64,000 nt of DNA from Fimbriimonadia bacterium (GTDB lineage Bacteria > Armatimonadota > Fimbriimonadia > Fimbriimonadales > Fimbriimonadaceae), in NCBI GenBank assembly GCA_030427425.1, contig JAUICQ010000001.1, positions 110,665 to 174,664 of the forward strand, read 5' to 3'. The position numbers and the translations under genes are program-made. Position 1 is the stretch's first letter, and every line of letters begins with the position of its first letter. This document shows positions 35,524 to 44,372 of the stretch, piece after piece. Below the pieces are notes generated by a model that was not told the DNA's origin, did not search any database, and worked only from the letters and a program-made list of their open reading frames with translations.

Positions 35524-36909
35524 TTAATTTCCTCCCGATTTATTTCTTTTTGATGTACCTGCAAGTGTTTTAGTATTATAATTCAGAATACTAGGAATAT
35601 CCATCCCAGTTGATAGCTTAGTAGCATCAAACATAGAGTAGACCACCCCATGGCAAGCTTTTACATACTCTTTAATGGCCAAGCCGGCATCGCCGTGTAG
35701 GACTCTCATTTTATTAACCTTTACTTTTTGTAGCGATTTTGAGGCTTCTTCTAATAAAACATCAATCTCTGAGAGTATGGCAATCTTTTGAGCATCATCC
35801 CCACAATTGTTCCAGGCTTTACCTAAAACATCGATAGCATGAGAAAGAGCCAGACCTTTTTCTTTTTCAATAGCAGCTTCTCCCATCGCATTATACTGTT
35901 CTACTTGTAATTCAGCTTCTGCTGGTAGATTAATATCGCACTGCAACCTTATCTCCTCGCATACAGATCTCACTTTTTGCAGCTCTTGTTCGGATAACGC
36001 CTTAGCTTTCAGTGGTGCGACCTCCGTACGCTTATATTCCGATTGTATTTTTGCTTCTAGTTGAGCTTTGAAGCTTCGAAGATCGTTCTTCATTTTAGCA
36101 ATATTAGCTTCTACATTTGCTTCTATAGTGCCCGATCTGCTGTTCTGGATAGCTATAGCTTGTTCAGCTTCACGTTTAGCATCACTTTCAGCTAACTCTG
36201 CTGTACGAACTACATTGGCGATAGCTTGCCTTCCTATGGCATCTAAATAGCCCTTCTCATCTCTAACGTGTAGAATCTTCAAGCTATCTAGATGCATGCC
36301 CAATTTATTAAGGTCTTCTTCAGATTCATGTTCTAATATCTCTAAGAATTTAATTCTGTCTTCATTAACTTCTTCTGGTGTAAGCCTTGCAACCACACCT
36401 CGCAGCTGACCCTCTAATGTCTCTTTTGCAACTCTTCGAACATCTTCTAATTTTCTCCCAAGAAATCTTTCTATTGCATTGTTAATAGTAACGGGGTCGC
36501 TTGAAATTTTAACGTTAGCTACAGCATCTACATCTATCACTACACCACCTTTTGAATATACTTCACGAATAGAAATGGGAACAACAATGGTGGATAATCG
36601 AATTTTCTGGACTGTTTCTAGGAAGGGAATAAGAATACCTCTACCGCCGATTAATACTCTGTATCCTTTAACAGATCCGTCTGGCATTTTCCTTTTTAAT
36701 CCACTAAAAATTAAAGCTTGATTTGGTGGGCAGATGCATATAAGCTGTTTAAGCAACCATATGAATCCTATTGTGAAAAGTACGAATGCAACAGCATAGG
36801 TTAAGGTAGTGGATTCTTGCCTTGCTGATAAATCTAATAAATTATTAGCTGTATCACTGTAGCTCAATATTGTATTTTGTGCATGTATATAAATATCTTT
36901 TATCATCAC
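35524..36909 (-). CDS. Flotillin-like SPFH/band-7 protein (first of pair)
   Basis: 461 residues. A membrane helix at about 36-58 (TYAVAFVLFTIGFIWLLKQL) is preceded by a longer N-terminal tail than in its partner. The SPFH domain is at about 60-225 (CPPNQALIFSGLKRK, KETLEGQLRGVVARLTPEEV). A coiled coil follows at about 235-330 and a unique C-terminal region to 461 that lacks the partner's end. It is the middle gene of a minus-strand operon: NfeD-like protein, this, then the second flotillin, with gaps of 15 and 2 bp. This resembles the yuaF-floT and yqiJ-yqiK arrangements. Confidence 0.92.
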   Translation of the reverse strand: MMIKDIYIHAQNTILSYSDTANNLLDLSARQESTTLTYAVAFVLFTIGFIWLLKQLICICPPNQALIFSGLKRKMPDGSVKGYRVLIGGRGILIPFLETVQKIRLSTIVVPISIREVYSKGGVVIDVDAVANVKISSDPVTINNAIERFLGRKLEDVRRVAKETLEGQLRGVVARLTPEEVNEDRIKFLEILEHESEEDLNKLGMHLDSLKILHVRDEKGYLDAIGRQAIANVVRTAELAESDAKREAEQAIAIQNSRSGTIEANVEANIAKMKNDLRSFKAQLEAKIQSEYKRTEVAPLKAKALSEQELQKVRSVCEEIRLQCDINLPAEAELQVEQYNAMGEAAIEKEKGLALSHAIDVLGKAWNNCGDDAQKIAILSEIDVLLEEASKSLQKVKVNKMRVLHGDAGLAIKEYVKACHGVVYSMFDATKLSTGMDIPSILNYNTKTLAGTSKRNKSGGN

Positions 36910-36924
36910 TAATATTAATTTCTC

Positions 36925-37482
36925 CTAGTTTTGTTTTTTCTTTACTATTGCTATATTGTCTTTAATCTGTACAATAATTACTGCTTCATTTTCTTTTATA
37001 GATTCTTCTTCGCTGTAAGCCAAGAGATGAATTCTGTCTGTTGCAGTCTGAACAGATATTTTTCCATACTCTTTATTGCTACAGTGGAGTATAACTCGTG
37101 CATCTTTTCCTACTAAAGCAAGGATGCTTTCATGACTGCTACTGCTATTTAGATGTAGCTTGTTCATCAATAAATGAATTATCCAGCCGCCAGTGAAACC
37201 AAATACTATAGATATATAGAGTAGTTGCTTGTTATCAATAACGTATAGCATAGGGGTAACATATCCTGAAATTCCAAACAAGAACGCTGAATATAACCAG
37301 AATCTTAAGCTGAAGAATGGTATCCAAGCAGGCATCTCATGTGAATGATCGTGTGTTACATCAAAGCTATGTTCTGCATCGATGTTTTCTACCATATCTA
37401 CAGAGCTAGAAATTCCTTGAAAAACCGTAAGAAGAATCAAAATTCCAGATGCTACCATGCAAAAAAGATAAATTTGCTCCAT
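36925..37482 (-). CDS. NfeD/YuaF-like membrane protein with OB-fold
   Basis: 185 residues. Three or four membrane segments (about 5-22, 55-75, 85-103) are followed by a beta-rich C-terminal OB-like domain (about 115-180; ALVGKDARVILHCSNKEYGK, AVIIVQIKDNIAIVKK). A His/Asp-rich loop (DVTHDHSHEMP) lies near 42-52 and could bind metal. Such proteins accompany flotillins and are thought to help microdomain assembly. It is the first gene of the flotillin operon and diverges from coaE with only about 44 bp between the starts, so the two promoters must overlap. Confidence 0.85.
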   Translation of the reverse strand: MEQIYLFCMVASGILILLTVFQGISSSVDMVENIDAEHSFDVTHDHSHEMPAWIPFFSLRFWLYSAFLFGISGYVTPMLYVIDNKQLLYISIVFGFTGGWIIHLLMNKLHLNSSSSHESILALVGKDARVILHCSNKEYGKISVQTATDRIHLLAYSEEESIKENEAVIIVQIKDNIAIVKKKQN

Positions 37483-37526
37483 ATTTACTCCTAAATATAA
37501 TCATACCTAGGATAATAGTTAGATAT

Positions 37527-38078
37527 ATGTTGCAGATTGCTTTAACAGGTGGGATTTCAAAAGGGAAGAGTACCATATTACAAATTATTAGTTCATATGG
37601 CGTTTCCGTTCTATCGGCTGATGATGTAGCTAGAGAAGTGATTAATAGGGAAGATATTCAGAAGATTATCGCAAAGAAACTAGATATAAGTTTTCCATTA
37701 TCTAGGACAGAACTAAGAGATAAAATCATAGAATCTTCTGAAGCCAAAGAATATCTTGATAATCTATTACATCCTATTATTCTGAAAGAAATAGTAGCTA
37801 TCAATGCCACTGTAACAGAAGTCCCATTACTTTTTGAAGCCGGATATGAGAATCACTTTAAAAGAATCTGGTTAGCAACTTGTAATGATGATACGCAACT
37901 CCAAAGATTAACTGATAGGTTAGGTGATAGATCTACTGCTGAAAAATTAATTAAAATTCAGATGCCCGATAATAAAAAAATAAATAGGTGTGATAGATTG
38001 ATTGAAACTGATGTCTCAACAGAGATTTTAAAAGAAAAAATCCAGGAAATATTACTTGAAGATGGATTAATAAGATAA
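37527..38078 (+). CDS. coaE: Dephospho-CoA kinase
   Basis: 183 residues from ATG 37527. A longer frame from 37449 would overlap the divergent gene and add non-homologous sequence. It catalyses the last step of coenzyme A synthesis. The P-loop is TGGISKGKST (usually GGIGSGKS), followed by LSADDVAREV, LLHPIILKEI and VPLLFEAGYENHFKRIW, then the lid RLGDRSTAEKLIKIQM. The enzyme is slightly short against the usual ~200. The changed P-loop residues keep the GxxxxGKS pattern, so activity is expected. It is followed 30 bp on by the CsgG-like gene in the same direction. Confidence 0.88.
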   Translation: MLQIALTGGISKGKSTILQIISSYGVSVLSADDVAREVINREDIQKIIAKKLDISFPLSRTELRDKIIESSEAKEYLDNLLHPIILKEIVAINATVTEVPLLFEAGYENHFKRIWLATCNDDTQLQRLTDRLGDRSTAEKLIKIQMPDNKKINRCDRLIETDVSTEILKEKIQEILLEDGLIR

Positions 38079-38108
38079 CATAAATATAGCCACTAGGGAC
38101 TAATTATA

Positions 38109-38876
38109 ATGAATGTGTTAAATTTAAATAAAAAAATAATCCTCACAACCGTATTGCTGTTTACCAGTATTCTGTCTGAAGCAACTAAAGAGAATTGGGC
38201 CGTGTTACCTTTTGAGGATAACAGCAAAAGTTATGAAGCCGGACTGGGGAGATATTTAACTGAAAAAATATCTAAACTCTTACTGCTTGATAAGAGCGTT
38301 CTGCTTATCAGTGATGACGCTGTTTCTAATACACTTAACAAACTAGACATGCAGTTACCTCTATTAACAGAAAATCAGTATAGTTTTCTATCTTCACAAG
38401 TAAATGCAGATCTTATTATTACTGGCAGTATCAATGAATTTAAACAGACCAAAAAAAATCAGGGAACTTTAGTGGAAGCTACTATTGCTATTAGACTTAT
38501 TGATGGTGTAAGTGGAAAGGTTTGCAATAAAATGATTGTCAAATCTAATAGCACTTATCAAGATTCAAGATCATCCAGGATAGATTTATTTAAAAATGTT
38601 TTAATTCAGGCAAGTTTTGATGTGGCTAAAACTATCAAGGAAAATAATTTATCTGTAGCACTTGTGCAGAATATACTTACTAATTTAGCATTTATCAATT
38701 CAGGAAAAAATAAAGGATACTATTTAGGCCTTCCAGTTATAGTTATCCGTGGGAAAAAGGTAGTTGCTAAAGGAATTGTTAAAGAGATTGAACCAGATTC
38801 TGCAGCTATCGCAATTGATACTGTTGTATCCGGCATTCAGCCACTAGATAAAGTAAGACCTATAGTCGCTTTCTAA
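38109..38876 (+). CDS. Secreted CsgG/FlgO-like protein
   Basis: 255 residues with a signal peptide (about 1-25, KKIILTTVLLFTSILSEA) but no lipobox. The first domain (about 28-150) starts WAVLPFEDNSKSYEAGLGRY, then LTEKISKLLL and ADLIITGSINEF, the pattern shared by CsgG, LpoB, FlgO and TolB N-domains. The C-terminal ~70 residues (GLPVIVIRGKKVVAKGIVKE, then PDSAAIAIDTVVSGIQPLDKV) look like the FlgT C-domain. Relatives act in outer-membrane assembly of flagella, curli or peptidoglycan synthases. It lies between coaE and an FkbM methyltransferase on the same strand. The exact role is unknown. Confidence 0.65.
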   Translation: MNVLNLNKKIILTTVLLFTSILSEATKENWAVLPFEDNSKSYEAGLGRYLTEKISKLLLLDKSVLLISDDAVSNTLNKLDMQLPLLTENQYSFLSSQVNADLIITGSINEFKQTKKNQGTLVEATIAIRLIDGVSGKVCNKMIVKSNSTYQDSRSSRIDLFKNVLIQASFDVAKTIKENNLSVALVQNILTNLAFINSGKNKGYYLGLPVIVIRGKKVVAKGIVKEIEPDSAAIAIDTVVSGIQPLDKVRPIVAF

Positions 38877-38913
38877 TATAAATAAATTATCCTCAATTGG
38901 AGCTAGATAAATA

Positions 38914-40086
38914 ATGGTAGTAGATGTAAAAATATGTGACGACAAGAAAGATTATCAACATCAAAAACTTGAATGTTGTGTAGAGAATATATCTGATATT
39001 ATAGTAAACAACATGTTTACTCTTCAGATTTTACTGTATATTCAGACACTTAATCCGGATAACAAACTGAGTAAGAATTTCAACTATTCTCTTCCGTACA
39101 TTATTTCAAAAGTAGAATCTAATGTTAAAAAAATCATTAGTACGTTCTCTGATAAATATGATTCTTCAGATGTAACAATCCTTAGAGAGGAATACGAAAT
39201 TTTACCTGCTCAGGTTAAAGATTTATTAAATAATTACAGTTCGGAATTAGAAATAGGACTCACTGAAAAATTAAAGCAACTAAGTTTGTACTGGAATAAC
39301 TTATTCTCATCATGTATAGGCGCAAATGTTATAGAAGAAAAAATTCAGAAACACCAGAGAAAAGCACTATTGGATTTTCTTGAAATAGAAACTATATTAG
39401 ACCTAGGTGCAAACGTGGGTCAGTATGCAAGAAGAACCTTTAGCATAGGATATAAAAATAAAATACATTCATTTGAACCAGCTAACACTATTTTTAACAA
39501 GTTAGAGGAAAATAGAAATCAGCTCAACCTGGACTGGGTATTACATAACATTGCGTTAAGCAACGAGAATACCGAGAAGACCTTTCATGTCTGTGCAGAC
39601 TCTGCCTGTAGTGGTTTCAAGCCAACTTTTCAGAATGGCGCTTTAGCAGATGGTCATCCAGTGGGTGAGATTACTGTTCCTACATATACTTTAGATAGTT
39701 ATTTAGAACAAAACAGAATATCATTAGATAACACCTATCTTAAAATTGATGTTGAAGGACATGATAAGGAAGTTTTAGAAGGATCGGTTCATACTCTAGA
39801 GCAGGTAAAAGCTGTAGAAATTGAAGCAAGATTAATCTACTACGTTGAGGATCAATGGTTGCTTGGGGATGTTATAGCCTATCTTAATAAATTCAATCTA
39901 TATCCAGTTTTATTTACAGAACAGGTTACCGATTCCACTCTTGGCATCTGGCCTTCATCCGATTTGATTTTTATTAAGAAAGATATATTAAAAGAAATCT
40001 CATGGATGTTTAGCTTCCAACCATTCAAATCAAGAGTGCCAAGATCTTGTGGAAGCCCACTCTGTAGTGCATTGCACTGGATATAA
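38914..40086 (+). CDS. FkbM-family methyltransferase with helical N-terminal domain
   Basis: 390 residues. The C-terminal half is a SAM-dependent FkbM methyltransferase: ILDLGANVGQYARR from residue 161, HSFEPANTIFNKLEENRN, LKIDVEGHDKEVLEGS and VEIEARLIYYVE. Residues 1-150 are helical, Lys/Asn-rich, and unfamiliar. FkbM enzymes often O-methylate sugars in lipopolysaccharide or antibiotic pathways. The extreme C-terminus (SRVPRSCGSPLCSALHWI) is Cys-rich and unusual. It starts 37 bp after the CsgG-like gene. A surface-glycan role fits the glycosyltransferases elsewhere in the window. Confidence 0.88.
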   Translation: MVVDVKICDDKKDYQHQKLECCVENISDIIVNNMFTLQILLYIQTLNPDNKLSKNFNYSLPYIISKVESNVKKIISTFSDKYDSSDVTILREEYEILPAQVKDLLNNYSSELEIGLTEKLKQLSLYWNNLFSSCIGANVIEEKIQKHQRKALLDFLEIETILDLGANVGQYARRTFSIGYKNKIHSFEPANTIFNKLEENRNQLNLDWVLHNIALSNENTEKTFHVCADSACSGFKPTFQNGALADGHPVGEITVPTYTLDSYLEQNRISLDNTYLKIDVEGHDKEVLEGSVHTLEQVKAVEIEARLIYYVEDQWLLGDVIAYLNKFNLYPVLFTEQVTDSTLGIWPSSDLIFIKKDILKEISWMFSFQPFKSRVPRSCGSPLCSALHWI

Positions 40087-40164
40087 TATATATCCGGTGC
40101 ATCAAACTGTTATATATAATTTGTTTATTATGTATACGGAAATGGAATATCTAATTAGAAAGTT

Positions 40165-41577
40165 ATGAAGTTAAACGAAGCAACATCCAGAATAGAAAAA
40201 GATAGTTTAGGCGATGTACAAGTGCCAGTCGAAGCATACTGGGGAAGTCAGGCTGAACGCAGCAGAAACTTGTTTAAAATTACAGGTTTAACTGAACATC
40301 CTAAAATGATTGATGCATTTGTCATGCTTAAAAAAGCTTGTGCAGAAGCTAATACTAAGTTAGGTCTGCTTGATGAGAAAGTTGGTAATGCGATAGTGCA
40401 GGCTGCTGATGAAGTATTATCAGGCAAGCTGCGTGATCAGTTTCCAGTTGATGTCTTCCATATGGGAGCCGGTACTAGCTTCAATATGAACACTAATGAG
40501 GTTCTAGCAAATAGAGCAGAAGAAATATTAGGAGGGAAGAGAGGAGAGTACAAACAGGTAAATCCCAATAATGATGTTAATTATGGCCAGAGCACAAACG
40601 ATACATTTCCTACGTCTATGCGAATATTCGCAAGAACAATGCTTTCGGACCTTTTTCCTGCATTAGATACATTAGAAAGAGAGCTTAGGAATAAAGGTAA
40701 AGAGTTTGATGGAGTATTGAAATCGGCTAGAACGCACCTTCAAGATGCTGTACCTATCAGATTAGGCCAGGAATTTACTGCTTATGCTAACACTATTAAG
40801 AAGTGTAGAAAGTGGTTAGATAATGCAGCGAACGAATTAGAAGAATTAGGGATAGGTGGCAGCGCTGCTGGTACAGGAATGAACACACACCCAGAATATC
40901 GATTCCATGTAGTTAAGCTGTTAGAACAATATACGGGAGTGCCATTTAGAAATTCTAATGATTTATGTGAAAGTATGCAGAGCAACTTGGCAATGTCTGG
41001 TTTATCATCGGCCCTAAGAATGTTGTGTCTAGAATTAACCAGAATTACTAACGATCTTAGACTAATGAGTTCCGGACCTCTTACAGGGCTTGCTGAAATA
41101 ACCCTTCCAGCAGTTCAGCCTGGTTCTAGTATTATGCCAGGAAAAGTGAATCCTTCCATGGCTGAAAACATGAACCTGGTTCTATTCCAAGCATTGGGTC
41201 AATGTCAGGCGATTGATTATTGCGTACAGGCGGGTCAGTTAGAATTAAATGTTATGATGCCATCTATGGCATTTAGTGCTGGTTTTGCTATCCAGATTTT
41301 AACTAATACAATCGAAACATTTACAGAAAACTGTATTAAGGGAATAGAAGCTAATGAAGAAAAATGTAAGCATTATGCTCAAACATCACCATCTTTGGCG
41401 ACAGCATTGAATACTTATATTGGATATGAAGCAGCATCTAATGTTGTTAAAAAAGCATTACGTGAGGGTAAATCTATTCCAGAAGTTGTTCGTGAAGACA
41501 ATCTGTTAGATGAAGAAACATTACAGAAAGTATTAGATCCTGTGAAGTTAACAGAGCCTGGTATCCCTGGAAAATAA
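40165..41577 (+). CDS. Aspartate ammonia-lyase / class II fumarase family enzyme
   Basis: 470-residue homotetrameric lyase interconverting fumarate with aspartate or malate. The superfamily signature GSSIMPGKVN is at 320-329 and THLQDA at 190-195. Fingerprints are mixed. DQFPVDV, GAGTSFNMNTNEV, QSTNDTFPT and KVNPSMAENMNLV favour aspartase. The TH pair and the NDTFPT ending resemble fumarase, although many aspartases of deep lineages also have TH. I lean to aspartase. No other cycle enzymes are adjacent. A strong hairpin follows it. Confidence 0.9.
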   Translation: MKLNEATSRIEKDSLGDVQVPVEAYWGSQAERSRNLFKITGLTEHPKMIDAFVMLKKACAEANTKLGLLDEKVGNAIVQAADEVLSGKLRDQFPVDVFHMGAGTSFNMNTNEVLANRAEEILGGKRGEYKQVNPNNDVNYGQSTNDTFPTSMRIFARTMLSDLFPALDTLERELRNKGKEFDGVLKSARTHLQDAVPIRLGQEFTAYANTIKKCRKWLDNAANELEELGIGGSAAGTGMNTHPEYRFHVVKLLEQYTGVPFRNSNDLCESMQSNLAMSGLSSALRMLCLELTRITNDLRLMSSGPLTGLAEITLPAVQPGSSIMPGKVNPSMAENMNLVLFQALGQCQAIDYCVQAGQLELNVMMPSMAFSAGFAIQILTNTIETFTENCIKGIEANEEKCKHYAQTSPSLATALNTYIGYEAASNVVKKALREGKSIPEVVREDNLLDEETLQKVLDPVKLTEPGIPGK

Positions 41578-41592
41578 ATTAAGAGTAGGAGA

Positions 41593-41628
41593 CACCTGGA
41601 AGATTGTAATTGTAGAATCTTCCAGGTG
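41593..41628. terminator. Perfect 13-bp stem between converging genes
   Basis: CACCTGGAAGATT (41593-41605) pairs with AATCTTCCAGGTG (41616-41628) around a 10-base loop. No T-run follows on either strand, so it is unlike a textbook intrinsic terminator, but its position between the lyase and the TPR gene suggests that role. Confidence 0.6.
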
Positions 41629-41650
41629 ATGACATATAAAACTCTTCCTT

Positions 41651-43270
41651 CTATCTAACTGTTATAGATTCTCTTATAATGTTATCTGATAACGATTTAT
41701 TCTGAAGAGTATTATATAAATCTTGAATTTGCTTTTTGGTAGCATCTGAAGTAAATACTTTATAGATTCTAGTAGAGGTAAAGTGTTTAATTTTTTTAAC
41801 TTCTCCTAATAATGCATAACTTTTAACTAGTAACATAGCAATGTCATTAGTCGAATTACCTTTAACACTTTTATACATATCATTCTCTATTAGTTTAATT
41901 ACATCTTTGTATCTGCCTAGATCATACAGGACTGTTAGGTATTGATATAAGTAGTTAGATGTTTTACTGGAATATATGCTGGCTTTTTTATAATATTCTT
42001 TAGCTTTATAATAACTATTTCTTTTTATTTCACAGTTGGCTAATAGAGCGTAGATTTCATGAAGTGAAGGATTCATTTTCAACGCTTTCTTCAGTTCTTT
42101 TTCAGCATTTGAAATAAGATCTACTTCTATATATGCCTTTGCTATATCAAGATAAAAATCTATACAGAAGCAATCCGTTTTAGTTATTTTCCTCAATTGT
42201 TTTTCAGCAATTTCAATCTTGTTCTCTTTAAAATTATACATTGCTATGTTATACATTAGAATGTATCTATATATGGTTAGTTTTGGGGTATTTTCAAATT
42301 TATCTAGATTTTTCAGTCCCCATTCCATAAGATGGTAGACTTGTTCCAATTTGTTATCTTTCTCTAGAAGTGAAGCATAAGCATTTATTATAAACACTCT
42401 CAACAGCTGGAGGTCCTCTGAAGTATCGATGTCTGGATTAGTATTTACTTCTTCAAACAGTTCTTCTAATAATTTTCTGCCTCCTACCTCATCTCTTAAA
42501 TATTCCGAATGGTATTCTAGTTTAATAAATGTGAGTACTGTCTTTGCTTCTAATTTATATTCTATATTTGAATTATTTAACCACTGGTGACAGAAGTATT
42601 CAGCTTTAATTGTATCAGCAGCCATAATACATGCGGTAACTAGGAATCTGTAACATTTATTTCTAATGTTTTCTATATTATTGTTATCACCTGATTTATC
42701 TGCATTATACAACCCCGCTAGTATGCCCTGATTAATAGTTATAACTAGTTTAGGAATCCCTTTGCCTAATAAGGTAGAGGAGTACTTGTGAAAAGTATCC
42801 ACGTATTGGAGGGGAATATTATTTATCTGAATAGCACCTAAAAGATCTTCATAAGCAGAGTCAATCTTGATATTTTGTTCAATATTCTTAGTAGAATGTT
42901 GATAGTAGACGATCTCAATTTTATGAATTCTATATAGATACTCGAAAAAAATTCTCGATTCACAATCGAGCTTTCCTGCATTGAAAACTTCTACCCTTTC
43001 TATAGGATAGTTTTCTCCTATATCATTAGCTATATAGATGATGGATCGCTTAAGATTAGAACCAATCCAGTTCATAGCCTTATTGTACAGTGCAAAATTA
43101 TCTATTAAGCTGAATTTGTTATCACAATCATATGTAGAATCTGTTAATGTAAATGCTGCATAGTGTGTTTTTTGCTCGTGCGATTTTGGTTCAAATTCTA
43201 AGCATTTTAAAAAATGTCTTGCAGTAATTAATGGAAGTTCGGAATAATTTGCATTTATTGATAATTTCAT
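41651..43270 (-). CDS. TPR-repeat protein with unrecognised N-terminal domain
   Basis: 539 residues from the ATG at 43270, which has GAGAGG ten bases upstream; the longer frame from 43309 lacks a site. Residues 1-180 are an alpha/beta-looking domain (IIYIANDIGENYPIERVEVF, then HKIEIVYYQHS) that I cannot assign. From about 270 on, helix-turn-helix repeats typical of TPR occur, clearest at 365-450 (AEKELKKALKMNPSLHEIYA and YYKAKEYYKKA). No signal peptide is seen, so it should be cytoplasmic. Such repeats mediate protein contacts. A link with the glycan genes is possible but not shown. Confidence 0.7.
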   Translation of the reverse strand: MKLSINANYSELPLITARHFLKCLEFEPKSHEQKTHYAAFTLTDSTYDCDNKFSLIDNFALYNKAMNWIGSNLKRSIIYIANDIGENYPIERVEVFNAGKLDCESRIFFEYLYRIHKIEIVYYQHSTKNIEQNIKIDSAYEDLLGAIQINNIPLQYVDTFHKYSSTLLGKGIPKLVITINQGILAGLYNADKSGDNNNIENIRNKCYRFLVTACIMAADTIKAEYFCHQWLNNSNIEYKLEAKTVLTFIKLEYHSEYLRDEVGGRKLLEELFEEVNTNPDIDTSEDLQLLRVFIINAYASLLEKDNKLEQVYHLMEWGLKNLDKFENTPKLTIYRYILMYNIAMYNFKENKIEIAEKQLRKITKTDCFCIDFYLDIAKAYIEVDLISNAEKELKKALKMNPSLHEIYALLANCEIKRNSYYKAKEYYKKASIYSSKTSNYLYQYLTVLYDLGRYKDVIKLIENDMYKSVKGNSTNDIAMLLVKSYALLGEVKKIKHFTSTRIYKVFTSDATKKQIQDLYNTLQNKSLSDNIIRESITVR

Positions 43271-43556
43271 TAGAAGCCTCTCTGCTAAAAATTTGACATG
43301 CACTAACAATAAACATGTTACCTGTCAAATATTGCATATTCAATAGAAGTTTTAAATAATTTAATATTACTGTAGGGCTATATAGTTATTACTGAAGAAG
43401 TTATACATATATAATTATTGCATTTAGGGATTAATGCCTATGCAAAATGTTGCATCTTTTTAAGATATCTTATATCAAATGGAACTTTTCTAGTAAATAT
43501 ATTGTTAAATATTATAACACTTATGGAACAAAGATACTAATAGATAGGAGGAGTAT

Positions 43557-44081
43557 ATGAAAAACCATCACTTTAATAAACAAAATTCTATACATGAGCT
43601 TTTTTCAGTAGCAGTTAATAAGGCTGTTAATTACAGAGCTCCAGACTATTCCAATGAAGATATCCAGAACTATCTAACTAGACTAATGATTAAATTTCTT
43701 CATACAGACAATATTTTCGGAATTAAGAATGACGAAGGTAAAAGCGTACATGCTGTAGCAGATATGGTGCAGGAAGGAGATGTGACATTGAATGCTGAAT
43801 CGTTCGAAAAAGAGCGACTTGTCCATAAGCATATTGGCGACTACATTCTGTTCTGGTCGGCTACCTATCCGCAGTTTCTTAATTTATTAAAAGCTGAGAA
43901 TGTGACAGATACCATTTTAGATTATGATAAACAGGGAAGAGAGAGTTATTATGTTGCGAGTACTTTCGATTATAATCCGCATAGGGAAGAGTCTAAAATA
44001 TTAAAACAGTTAAGTGTACATTTTGACGATTTCAAAGATTGCCTGATATTGGCTAAGAATAATCTGCCTAATATTTGTTAA
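43557..44081 (+). CDS. Conserved-looking hypothetical protein
   Basis: 174 residues. The start ATG has a very strong AGGAGG eight bases upstream, among the best ribosome sites here, suggesting high expression. The product is soluble and mixed helical, with a Trp/Tyr-rich middle (GDYILFWSATYPQFLNLLKA) and a tail with FDYNPHREESKILKQL. I do not recognise the family. No membrane segment or signal peptide is seen. The 286 bp upstream holds no gene; promoters for this and the divergent TPR gene should lie there. Confidence 0.7.
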   Translation: MKNHHFNKQNSIHELFSVAVNKAVNYRAPDYSNEDIQNYLTRLMIKFLHTDNIFGIKNDEGKSVHAVADMVQEGDVTLNAESFEKERLVHKHIGDYILFWSATYPQFLNLLKAENVTDTILDYDKQGRESYYVASTFDYNPHREESKILKQLSVHFDDFKDCLILAKNNLPNIC

Positions 44082-44372
44082 TATTTTATAATGTATATCT
44101 ACTTGGTCTTAAGCATTAGTTTATTAGCAAGTTAAGAATACATCTTTGATATGGAACGGAATCCTCTTCCAAGATGAGCCAAAGAGGGTGATGAAAATTA
44201 ATCAGGCTATCTGGTATGACGATGATATTTGTGGAGCAATTGGTATTTGCAGATCCCACACTTGTTAATTATCTTCCAAATGTGGGACCTTAGTTATGTA
44301 ACTTTAGATACTAATCTTGTTAACCCTGAAATCATGAATATCAGGAGACCAGCTCTCATATAGAACTAGCTC
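44082..44372. other. Intergenic region with a hairpin, no gene seen
   Basis: About 290 bp between converging genes. TCCCACA (44254-44260) pairs with TGTGGGA (44281-44287), and CCTGA..TCAGG forms a smaller element near 44322-44345. No supported ORF, tRNA or promoter was found. The length is more than a terminator needs, so a small RNA is possible. Confidence 0.4.

Noticed and set aside
37449-37526. Upstream extension of coaE
   Set aside because: It overlaps the divergent NfeD-like gene and lacks homology. The P-loop follows the ATG at 37527 as expected.
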